NCBI GenBank assembly: GCA_964641945.1
Contig: CAZXLQ010000273.1
Coordinates: 1-6,952, forward strand
Source of the DNA: JADIYM01 sp964641945
Lineage (GTDB): Bacteria > Acidobacteriota > Blastocatellia > UBA7656 > JADIYM01
DNA length: 6,952 nucleotides
Direction of reading: 5' to 3'
In this document: positions 1 to 6,030 of the stretch, piece by piece
Layout: every line of letters starts with the position of its first letter
Position numbering within the stretch: position 1 is the stretch's first letter
Translations under genes and position numbers: made by a program
Notes under the pieces: generated by a model
What the model was told of the DNA's origin: nothing
The model's database searches: none
What the model saw: the letters and a program-made list of their open reading frames with translations, nothing else

Positions 1-116
1 TCCCCGTTCCTCGAGCCGCGAGCGGTAGCGAGCGTCCCACGGACGGTGCCTGAAATCGCAGACTCGACGTTGCGAATGACCCGTGCGCCACCGCGCCCGT
101 TCCGATACGACAACCA

Positions 117-130
117 GCGATCTAGATCGC
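117..130. other. 14-bp palindrome across the kinase stop codon
   Basis: GCGATCTAGATCGC is a perfect palindrome containing the kinase's TAG stop (122-124). It may be a coincidence of the codons for Ala-Ile-stop with the following bases; no T-tract follows, so it is not a convincing terminator. Confidence 0.3.
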
Positions 131-2119
131 GAAGTCTTCGGCCGTTGGCGCCTTTGACTTGCCGGCCATCACATCCTTCACGACCGGAGCCAGGTCCCCG
201 CCAGGATCCTTCGAAAGGAACTTGGTGTACGCTTCGCGGGCGAGCGACGGATTGCCCGCGTTGTCGTAGGCGAACCCGGCATAGGCGTATGCCTCGGCAT
301 CGTCTCCAAGTGACGCCGCCTTCTCGAACGACTCGGCTGCCTTCTGGTAGTCCTTCAGCTTGAAATAGGCGAGCCCGAGATTGGTCAACACCTGCGGGTC
401 GGGCTTCGAGTCCAGTTTCTGAGCCGTTTCGAGCGACTTGACCGCGTCCTGGAAGCGTCCCGTGTTCACATAAGCCGCACCGAGGTTGCGGTGAGCCTTC
501 ACGAGGTTCGGATTCTTCGCGATGGCCTGGACGTACTTCTCAATGGCGTCGCCATCCTTTCCGGCGACCTGAAGTTTGTACCCTTCGTCGAAGAGACGGT
601 CCGCCTCGGCATTGGTAGCAGGATCCGATGTGGTTCCGGTCGACGGACCCGTCGTCGGTCCGGTCGTCGGGCCGGTCGTCGGGCCGGTCGTCGGTCCGGC
701 AGTCGTCGTTCCACGGCTGAACCATCCCTGCGTGTACCCGAAAATACCAACACCGCCCACGCCGACCACGAGCAGGAGAAGCGCCAGAACACCGAGGATG
801 ATCCCGATTCCCTTGCCGCTCTTTTTTGGAGCCGGCTGAGCGTACCCCCCGGACGGATTGTGATGGCCGAAACCGGCCGGCTGAGGCGGCGATGCCACGC
901 CCCAAGGCGCGGGTTCGGCAGCCGTCGGCGCGTATCCCGCGGGCGGCTGATGGGCGTCCGTCGGGGGGACCGCCTGTCCGAACGGAGCTGCCGGCGGAAC
1001 CGGGACCTGCGGCGCCGCGACCGCCACGGTGTCCGGTTTCGGCTGCGGTGCCGTAATCGGCCCACCGACGGCCTGCATGCCTCCGGGTTGAGTCGGAACG
1101 CGGCCCTCGAACGCGTCAACGAGGTCGCGAACGAACTGACCGGCCGTCGGAGTGCGGAGGTTACGGTCGCGCTCGAGAGCACGCATTACGGCGGAATCAA
1201 TGAGCGGCGAGATATTCGGGTTGATCCAGCGAATCGGCTTTGGCGCCGTCACGAGACGCGACACCATCACCGCCTGCGTGTTCTGACCTTCGAAGGGCAA
1301 CGCGCCGGCGAGCATCTCGTAAACGATGAGCGCGAAACTGTAGACATCCGACCGCGCGTCGAGTTTCTCGCCCGAGACCTGCTCCGGCGACATGTAGAAA
1401 GGTGTCCCGATGATGAGTCCGGCCTGTGTGAGGTCGTTTCGCTTGTCTTCGCTCTCGGCCATCTTCGCGATGCCGAAGTCCAACACCTTCACGAAGTCGG
1501 CGCCCGAGCCCTTCCGCGTCAACATTATGTTGTCGGGCTTGAGATCACGGTGCACGATTCCGAGCGCGTGCGCGGCGTCGAGCGCATCCCCGATCTGCTT
1601 CACAACGGCGATGACACGCTCGAGTGGAAACATTCCGTCGGCTTCGAGAACCTTCGTCAGCGTCTGGCCCTCGATGTACTCCATCGCGAGATAGACGAGG
1701 CCGTCCTCCGACTCGCCGTAGTCGTAAATCGTAACGGCGTGCGGATGATCGATACGGCTCGACATCTGCGCTTCGCGCGTGAACCTGGGAAGTGCCTCGG
1801 GATCGTTGAGCGCCGATGCGGACAGGATCTTGATGGCGCAAGGCCGATTCATCTTGATGTGCTCGGCTTTGTAGACGGCGCCCATACCGCCTTCGCCCAG
1901 CTTTGTCTCGATTCGGAATCGTCCGGCAATCGTCGACCCGATCCGATCAACGGAGCGATGTGCCACCAGGAAATCGGCAGAGACGGGAGCCGTCTCACCG
2001 ACCTCGGGGAGGGTTGGCGCCGCGACCAGCACGGTCTCGTCGTCGAGCTTGGACCCGTCCTTGGGGCAAACCCTGAAGGTATCGGGATATTCCGTCGCGC
2101 AGGCCGAACAGCGTTTCAT
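122..2119 (-). CDS. Membrane Ser/Thr protein kinase (PknB-type) with C-terminal TPR repeats
   Basis: Predicted 665-residue transmembrane Hanks-type kinase that phosphorylates Ser/Thr of protein substrates. Seen: an N-terminal Cys motif (C4, C7, C18, then PKDG) like a zinc ribbon lacking its fourth Cys; a complete kinase domain at about 66-338 with Gly loop GEGGMG 75-80, Lys97, Glu116, catalytic HRD 190-192 with K194 and N197, DFG 214-216 and SPE 244-246; a Pro/Ala-rich linker 345-432; one membrane helix about 437-461; a Thr-Thr-Gly-Pro repeat 471-497; and about four TPR units 505-640. Expected topology: kinase in the cytoplasm, TPRs outside. All catalytic residues are present, so it should be active. 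The ATG at 2119 is chosen because the Cys motif starts there; the open frame runs on to 2272 but that extension is Arg-rich and unlike the family. Only a weak GGAG lies 14 nt upstream. It follows the two exported-protein genes in the same direction. Substrates are unknown. Confidence 0.93.
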   Translation of the reverse strand: MKRCSACATEYPDTFRVCPKDGSKLDDETVLVAAPTLPEVGETAPVSADFLVAHRSVDRIGSTIAGRFRIETKLGEGGMGAVYKAEHIKMNRPCAIKILSASALNDPEALPRFTREAQMSSRIDHPHAVTIYDYGESEDGLVYLAMEYIEGQTLTKVLEADGMFPLERVIAVVKQIGDALDAAHALGIVHRDLKPDNIMLTRKGSGADFVKVLDFGIAKMAESEDKRNDLTQAGLIIGTPFYMSPEQVSGEKLDARSDVYSFALIVYEMLAGALPFEGQNTQAVMVSRLVTAPKPIRWINPNISPLIDSAVMRALERDRNLRTPTAGQFVRDLVDAFEGRVPTQPGGMQAVGGPITAPQPKPDTVAVAAPQVPVPPAAPFGQAVPPTDAHQPPAGYAPTAAEPAPWGVASPPQPAGFGHHNPSGGYAQPAPKKSGKGIGIILGVLALLLLVVGVGGVGIFGYTQGWFSRGTTTAGPTTGPTTGPTTGPTTGPSTGTTSDPATNAEADRLFDEGYKLQVAGKDGDAIEKYVQAIAKNPNLVKAHRNLGAAYVNTGRFQDAVKSLETAQKLDSKPDPQVLTNLGLAYFKLKDYQKAAESFEKAASLGDDAEAYAYAGFAYDNAGNPSLAREAYTKFLSKDPGGDLAPVVKDVMAGKSKAPTAEDFAI
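639..698 (-). repeat. 12-bp tandem repeat encoding Thr-Thr-Gly-Pro units
   Basis: Four near-identical 12-base units (GTCGTCGGKCCG on the plus strand) occupy 651-698, preceded by a degenerate fifth at 639-650. They lie in frame inside the kinase gene and encode the Thr-Thr-Gly-Pro linker between the membrane helix and the TPRs. Because the unit is a multiple of three, copy-number change would alter linker length without breaking the frame. Confidence 0.9.
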
Positions 2120-2164
2120 CGAGATATCGTCAACTCCGTGGAGAAATCGGTAGCGAGTGGCGTG

Positions 2165-2194
2165 AGTGTAGGCCAGAACCCGTGTCCGGGTAAA
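2165..2194 (-). promoter_or_regulatory. Possible promoter of the kinase gene
   Basis: The minus strand has TTTACC (2189-2194) and TACACT (2165-2170) separated by 18 bases, a moderate sigma70-like match with a start predicted near 2158, about 40 bases before the ATG at 2119. It lies downstream of two inverted repeats, which fits separate transcription of the kinase, but the boxes are imperfect and the kinase could instead be read from upstream. Confidence 0.3.
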
Positions 2195-2199
2195 CGTGA

Positions 2200-2233
2200 G
2201 AGAGGCGCGACGGGCGTGCCCTTCGCGCCTCTC
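2200..2233 (-). terminator. 11-bp inverted repeat downstream of the FlgT-like gene
   Basis: GAGAGGCGCGA (2200-2210) pairs perfectly with TCGCGCCTCTC (2223-2233) across a 12-base loop. It sits about 50 bases past the stop of the FlgT-like gene and before the kinase. On the minus strand no real T-tract follows, so an intrinsic terminator is only possible; an RNA-processing or stabilising hairpin or an operator are alternatives. Confidence 0.35.
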
Positions 2234-2245
2234 CATCATCGGAAG

Positions 2246-2261
2246 TTGTCGAGAATGGTCC
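2246..2261. other. 16-bp perfect palindrome after the FlgT-like gene
   Basis: TGGTCCGATCGGACCA is identical to its reverse complement and begins 20 bases after the stop of the FlgT-like gene. It could fold as a six-pair hairpin with a GATC loop, or bind a dimeric regulator upstream of the kinase. No T-tract follows on the minus strand. Confidence 0.4.
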
Positions 2262-2281
2262 GATCGGACCAACCGTTTCGA

Positions 2282-3628
2282 CTAGTTGGGACTGAATTTC
2301 GCCCGCTTCAGCTGCAGCGTGATCTTGGCCTTCGCGGCAAGCTGCGTTCCGCCGGTGCCACCCGACGAGCCGCGACCGCCGCCATAACCGCCCTTGCTGC
2401 TGGCGAGTCCGCCGTTCGGACGCGCCTTCGGACGCGGTGCCGCAGCCTTGCGAGAGACCCCGGCAATCGGCACGACTTCTATCTCGACGCGGTTCTCGGC
2501 GTAGAAAACCACCGGCGTCTTGAACTCGCGACCGCCGGCCGAAAGTCGCATCCCGTTGAACATCTCGTAGAGCTGCATGTCGTCCATGGCGATCTCGAGG
2601 TTGAATCGGCTCACCATTCCACTGCCGCTGCCGACTGCGAGGTCGACGTTGGCGCCCATTCCACGCAGCTTGTCCAGAATGGCCTGAATCTGCTCGGGCT
2701 TGCCTTCGTCAATAGTCAACTCGATCTGGTTCTTGAGCTGCACCGTATCGGTGATGACGTCGCTCTGCGAGTAGATGGACTCGTACAGGTGGCCGACCAT
2801 GTCGGACGAGAGGACCGGCGCGATTTCGTCGATGGCCTTGTTGTAAGCGAGTTTCGGCGACGATCCGCTTCCGCGTGCGGTGATGACGCCTTCGCCGAGG
2901 ATCTCGTTCGCATTCGGCCTTACGATCGTGTAGAGCAGGTCCGGATCGGCTATGTAGCCGCCCTGACTGTACGGCTTCACCTGTGGGTCGATGTCGACAT
3001 AGATCAGGAAGTCGGCATTGTAGATCTGTGCCTGCCGCGCCAGGATCTTGATCGAATTCGGCGCGAGCTGTCCGCCCTTGGTGATCTGGACCGAGACGTT
3101 TTCCTTGATCTGCGTGTAGTCGACCGGACGCAGTCCCGCCTGCTTCACGTCGTTGTAGATGAGCGCGCGAACTGGTTCGATCGGCGTGTCGCTCGTGAAG
3201 CGTGGGCTAGGCATGAGCATGATCTTTGGCGCGTCGTCGCCAAACGACAGCACGTCGCCCTGGACGAGCGCCGCGACCATTGCGGCCAGGTCGATCTGTC
3301 CCTCGACAGTCAGGACGACCTCGCCGGGTCGAGAGTCTTCGTCTTCCTGAATGATGTCGAACTTAGTCAGAAACCGGTCGGGCGGCGTGAGGGCGATGTC
3401 GATGTCTTCGGCGTATCGATTGACGATCTCAGGAGAGAACTTGGACCCGAGATAGTCACGCAGGAATGCGAGTTTCGCCTGGTTGCGTGCCTTCTGAAGC
3501 GACGAACCGCGCAATCTCGGATTCAACTCGAAGCTGTATCGCTTTCGCTTCACCTCGGCCTGGGCCGTCACAGTGATGACCGCGAGGATTGCGATGGCAA
3601 GCATCGCTCGAATCATGGATGTCTTCAC
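2282..3628 (-). CDS. Exported protein with FlgT/LPP20-like N-terminal region, function unknown
   Basis: 448 residues, predicted secreted. A signal peptide (1-24) has a hydrophobic core and a TAQA cleavage site before E25, with no lipobox Cys. Residues about 40-120 resemble the FlgT N-terminal/LPP20 pattern: a helix rich in Ala/Lys (SLQKARNQAKLAFLRDYLG) followed by strands including EVVLTVEGQIDLAAMV. Residues 135-285 look like a TolB-N/CsgG-type alpha/beta fold (KIMLMPSP; NADFLIYVDID 204-214; NEILGEGVITARG; conserved-looking AYNKAIDEIAP 261-271). Residues 297-387 form another alpha/beta unit, followed by a Gly/Ser-rich tail 395-427 and a basic end. The start is GTG at 3628, supported by AAGGAG six bases upstream; an ATG four codons later is the alternative. 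It lies 102 bp after the CsgG-like gene and is probably co-transcribed with it. The domain names are pattern-based inference, and a specific function cannot be assigned. Confidence 0.88.
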   Translation of the reverse strand: MKTSMIRAMLAIAILAVITVTAQAEVKRKRYSFELNPRLRGSSLQKARNQAKLAFLRDYLGSKFSPEIVNRYAEDIDIALTPPDRFLTKFDIIQEDEDSRPGEVVLTVEGQIDLAAMVAALVQGDVLSFGDDAPKIMLMPSPRFTSDTPIEPVRALIYNDVKQAGLRPVDYTQIKENVSVQITKGGQLAPNSIKILARQAQIYNADFLIYVDIDPQVKPYSQGGYIADPDLLYTIVRPNANEILGEGVITARGSGSSPKLAYNKAIDEIAPVLSSDMVGHLYESIYSQSDVITDTVQLKNQIELTIDEGKPEQIQAILDKLRGMGANVDLAVGSGSGMVSRFNLEIAMDDMQLYEMFNGMRLSAGGREFKTPVVFYAENRVEIEVVPIAGVSRKAAAPRPKARPNGGLASSKGGYGGGRGSSGGTGGTQLAAKAKITLQLKRAKFSPN

Positions 3629-3634
3629 GAGGGT

Positions 3635-3640
3635 CTCCTT
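3635..3640 (-). promoter_or_regulatory. Ribosome binding site supporting a GTG start
   Basis: AAGGAG on the minus strand, six bases before GTG at 3628. The spacing is ideal, so GTG is preferred over the ATG at 3616 for the FlgT-like gene. Confidence 0.75.
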
Positions 3641-3730
3641 GGAGTGCGTCGAGCGGGCGACGAAGTGAACCGGAGTGCGTGGCCGTTCGACCTCACACTC
3701 CGGAACCTTTGTGGAGCCTGACAGACGTCA

Positions 3731-4762
3731 CTAGTCCTGCGGCTTGTCCTTTTTCTTCTTGCCGTCGCCGGCGCCGGCGCCGGCCATACCGGCCATCGAG
3801 CGTGCCGACATCTCGGCCGAGACTCGGCCCGGGTTCGGAACGGCGTCTTCCGTGCCCGCGTCATCGAACGTGCGCTTGATCGAAGCCCAGGCAAGTTCCT
3901 CTTCAACCGACTCGACCACCAGCACCGCGTACTTGAAGGTCTTGCGCGAGAGGACCTTTCCAGTCACCGGGTGTTTGATGGCTTCGCCTTCCGCGAACAC
4001 CTCGAATCGCATTCCAGGTTTCACTCCGGCCGCGGAACCGGCCGTGAGCGCAACGCGGTTACCCTCGACGAGTACGACCAACGCTTCGATCGGTACCGAG
4101 TCACCAAGCTCAGCAACGAATCGCGCCGAGACACGCGAGATGATGTCGCGGTAGGCCGCTTCTTCCTTGTTGGTCGAGGACTTCGTTCCCATCGAGCTCT
4201 CGCCGCCCTTCTCTTCATAGTCGCGAGAGAGGACGACCGTGCCCTTTTCGAGGTCCAGCAACTGTATCTGGACCTTCGCAACGACCTTCGAGCTCAGTTC
4301 CTTGTTTCCTCCCATTCCAAAGCGCCCGCCGACGGCGCCGCCAATCCCACCGGTACTCGTAGAATCCGTGGTGACGCTCTGGCATGTGCCCGATACCACG
4401 TACTTGGCGGCAAGCATCTGGCCAACCTTGACGCTATCGCTGGGGCTGACGACGTCGGAATTGGCAAACCCCTGTTCCTTCAACAGGTTGTCTCGCTGCG
4501 CGCCGGCAATGACCTCGAACCGTCCGCTGTTGACCAGAGCGCTCTCGAGAGCCTGCCGGGTGATTGGATTCGCCCAGGTCTCGTTCGTTTCGGCCGATGT
4601 CGCAACGAAGAGCCGCGGCTTGCCGCCGGCTTTCATCTCGGTTGCGGGTGTCGCCTTTTCGTCGACTCCGCCACCGGTCTTCCGTTGCGGGGTCGCGGCA
4701 AATGCGGTCGAGGCCAATACAAGGACCGCGAGAAGGGAAACTGCGTACTTGCTCCTGTTCAT
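3731..4762 (-). CDS. CsgG-like exported protein with FlgT-C-like C-terminal domain
   Basis: 343 residues. The signal peptide 1-22 has a hydrophobic core (residues 7-20) and an AFA cleavage site before A23-T24. Residues 49-220 match the CsgG/HfaB pattern: strand RLFVATSA, RFEVIAGAQRDNLLKEQ 81-97, and the VGQMLAAKYVVSGTCQSV segment 113-130. A Gly-rich loop (138-152) precedes the amphipathic strands VVAKVQIQLLDLEKGTVVLS (160-179), and helix EEAAYRDIISRVSARFVAEL follows. Residues 224-296 resemble the FlgT C-terminal domain (GSAAGVKPGMRFEVF, HPVTGKVL). CsgG itself is an outer-membrane lipoprotein secretion channel for curli; this protein has no lipobox Cys, so lipidation is not expected and pore formation is uncertain. 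The tail is Ala/Gly-rich and Lys-rich (326-343). The ATG at 4762 is chosen for its signal peptide and an AAGGAG 12 nt upstream; a GTG at 4867 extends the frame but with a non-signal N-terminus and no ribosome site. No curli subunit gene is nearby. Confidence 0.87.
   Translation of the reverse strand: MNRSKYAVSLLAVLVLASTAFAATPQRKTGGGVDEKATPATEMKAGGKPRLFVATSAETNETWANPITRQALESALVNSGRFEVIAGAQRDNLLKEQGFANSDVVSPSDSVKVGQMLAAKYVVSGTCQSVTTDSTSTGGIGGAVGGRFGMGGNKELSSKVVAKVQIQLLDLEKGTVVLSRDYEEKGGESSMGTKSSTNKEEAAYRDIISRVSARFVAELGDSVPIEALVVLVEGNRVALTAGSAAGVKPGMRFEVFAEGEAIKHPVTGKVLSRKTFKYAVLVVESVEEELAWASIKRTFDDAGTEDAVPNPGRVSAEMSARSMAGMAGAGAGDGKKKKDKPQD
3767..3784 (-). repeat. (GCCGGC)3 microsatellite encoding Ala-Gly
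   Basis: Three exact GCCGGC units near the 3' end of the CsgG-like gene encode part of its Ala/Gly-rich tail. This is low-complexity coding sequence with no sign of a separate function. Confidence 0.7.
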
Positions 4763-4774
4763 GGAAAACGAAGG

Positions 4775-4780
4775 CTCCTT
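4775..4780 (-). promoter_or_regulatory. Ribosome binding site of the CsgG-like gene
   Basis: AAGGAG on the minus strand, 12 bases before the ATG at 4762. The spacing is long, but this is the only Shine-Dalgarno-like sequence near the signal-peptide start, and it decides against the upstream GTG at 4867. Confidence 0.6.
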
Positions 4781-4908
4781 TACGACGTGCTGCTGCCGCC
4801 CGGCATCCAGCGCTCGTGCGAGGACGGCCGTGGCAGGAGGCGGGATCATCGGTATGCGATCTATCACGGAACTGGACGGTAAATGAATCGTCCACGACTG
4901 CTTCGGCC

Positions 4909-4937
4909 ACTATAGGCCGGGGCGGAAAGGCTGTCAA
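4909..4937 (-). promoter_or_regulatory. Sigma70-type promoter of the CsgG-like gene
   Basis: Reading the minus strand, TTGACA (4932-4937) is followed after exactly 17 bases by TATAGT (4909-4914): a perfect -35 and a five-of-six -10. It points to the CsgG-like gene, with a predicted start near 4902 and a leader of about 140 bases before the ATG at 4762. It probably drives the CsgG-like and FlgT-like genes together. Such a good match is unlikely by chance in GC-rich DNA; the activity itself is inferred. Confidence 0.75.
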
Positions 4938-5037
4938 TTCGGGGGTTCGACGGCGTCCGCGAGGCATACGGCACACTTGTCGAGGCGCCCCATGGATGCA
5001 CGAGCGCGGCTACGGGTTGCCGCCGTCAGGCCTGCTT

Positions 5038-5769
5038 CTACGACTTTTCGAGCTCGGACGCCATGATCGCGCGCGTCTGTTCGAGTAGCGCGTCTACATC
5101 GGCTTCGGTCATGCCGGTCGTCGGGATCGGGTGATGGATGACGATCCGGATCGGCACACTACGGAGGCGAACCGTGCCGGGAGGCATCGCCTCGAAGGCC
5201 CCGTCGATCGTGACAGGAACGATCGGAACCCCTGCGCCGATCGCCATGTGGAACGCTCCCTTCTTCAAGGGCAGGAGGTCCCCCGTGCGCGTTCGGGTCC
5301 CCTCGGCAAAAACACCGAACGACTGGCCCTTCTTCAGGCTTTCCGTTGCGCGGCGCACGCTTTCGACCGCCTGGTCGCGGTTCGATCGGTCGACGGCGAT
5401 CATGCCGATGGTCTTGGCTCCGGTTGCGAGCAGGGGCACTTTTTCGACCTGCGACTTGAAGAGATAGCCTATCCGGCGACGCGGAGACCCAAGCGCGAGC
5501 CAGATCATCGGAGGATCGAGCGTGCTCTGATGATTCGACACATAGACGTAGGTCTTTCTCGGATCCACACGATCTCGCCCTTCGATCGTGTACCGAACCC
5601 CGGCGAGCAGGAGTCCCAGTTTGATCGTGCACATCGTTGGAATGGTCACGAACTCGGGAATCCGGGTGATCGCAGTCAGCGCGATGCAGAAAGGCCCGAG
5701 GATGGCCAGGAGTCCGCCCCAGACCGCAAAAAGAACATAGGCCCGAATGCGCTCCATCATCGGCCGCAT
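5038..5769 (-). CDS. plsC: 1-acyl-sn-glycerol-3-phosphate acyltransferase (PlsC family)
   Basis: 243 residues, usual for the family. It would transfer an acyl chain to lysophosphatidic acid to give phosphatidic acid, the second acylation of phospholipid synthesis, at the cytoplasmic membrane. All four family motifs are visible: NHQSTLD 79-85 with catalytic H80 and D85; the GMIAVDRSNR block 122-131; FAEGTRTRTG 154-163; and VPIVPVTIDG 181-190. A hydrophobic N-terminal segment (about 11-33) is a likely membrane anchor, with a second hydrophobic patch about 44-58. The start is uncertain: ATG codons occur at 5769, 5760 and 5757 and none has a ribosome binding site. It ends 275 bp before the CsgG-like gene, which has its own promoter, so the two are probably separate units. 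The exact acyl acceptor cannot be read from sequence; other members of this superfamily acylate different lipids. Confidence 0.93.
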   Translation of the reverse strand: MRPMMERIRAYVLFAVWGGLLAILGPFCIALTAITRIPEFVTIPTMCTIKLGLLLAGVRYTIEGRDRVDPRKTYVYVSNHQSTLDPPMIWLALGSPRRRIGYLFKSQVEKVPLLATGAKTIGMIAVDRSNRDQAVESVRRATESLKKGQSFGVFAEGTRTRTGDLLPLKKGAFHMAIGAGVPIVPVTIDGAFEAMPPGTVRLRSVPIRIVIHHPIPTTGMTEADVDALLEQTRAIMASELEKS

Positions 5770-5830
5770 TTGACGGGCCGTTCACGGGGCGTGTCAAGCC
5801 TCATGATCATTGAAAACAAAAGATTTGCGT

Positions 5831-5969
5831 CGTCATGAACGAGATGCTTGCACTGCGTCATGACCGTCTGCTATAAGGGTGGCGGGTTGCGGAAGGGCGA
5901 GGTTGCGTACGTCATGCGCAGACTGTGAGCCGAATACGGCGAACAGGCTGGCATGTCTTCCCCATGACG
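5831..5969 (+). promoter_or_regulatory. Cluster of four CGTCATG motifs, possible operator
   Basis: CGTCATGA occurs at 5831-5838 and 5856-5863, CGTCATG at 5910-5916, and its reverse complement CATGACG at 5963-5969. Four copies of a seven-base word within about 140 bases is far more than expected by chance. The first two are 25 bases apart and flank or overlap the -35 region of the plus-strand promoter. A binding protein is inferred, not known. Confidence 0.35.
5848..5877 (+). promoter_or_regulatory. Sigma70-like promoter of the DnaC-like gene
   Basis: TTGCAC (5848-5853), an 18-base spacer and TATAAG (5872-5877) give a reasonable sigma70 match facing the DnaC-like gene. The predicted start is near 5884, leaving a leader of about 147 bases. 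One copy of the CGTCATG motif lies inside the spacer, where a bound regulator would interfere with RNA polymerase. Confidence 0.5.
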
Positions 5970-6030
5970 CAGCCGGTTCGTGGCGCGATGCCATCCGCCG
6001 TGCAGACTTCCTGGTCGGGTTCGAAACACC

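Noticed and set aside
2120..2272. N-terminal extension of the kinase to 2272
   Set aside because: The added 51 residues are Arg/His-rich, have no family match, and would cover both the inverted repeat and the candidate promoter.
3670..3703. Eight-pair inverted repeat between the CsgG-like and FlgT-like genes as a terminator
   Set aside because: The loop is 18 bases and no T-tract follows, so read-through is more likely and the two genes are treated as co-transcribed.
491..3721. A 1076-codon open frame on the plus strand, antisense to the kinase and FlgT-like genes
   Set aside because: It is Arg-rich with no recognisable domain, while the minus strand carries full catalytic motifs and a signal peptide. 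Long antisense frames are common in GC-rich DNA with strong third-position bias.
4763..4867. N-terminal extension of the CsgG-like gene to a GTG at 4867
   Set aside because: It would bury the signal peptide behind 35 non-hydrophobic residues and has no ribosome binding site.
3971..4882. A 303-codon plus-strand frame antisense to the CsgG-like gene
   Set aside because: No domain or start signal is visible, and the opposite strand has a supported gene with promoter and ribosome binding site.
5006..5023. Hairpin just after the acyltransferase stop as a terminator
   Set aside because: Only five base pairs (GCGGC/GCCGC) and no T-tract.
5769..5797. TTGACA (minus, 5792-5797) as a promoter for the acyltransferase, possibly giving a leaderless mRNA
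   Set aside because: The -35 is perfect, but the hexamer 17 bases on is GTCAAT, a poor -10. Kept only as a weak possibility.
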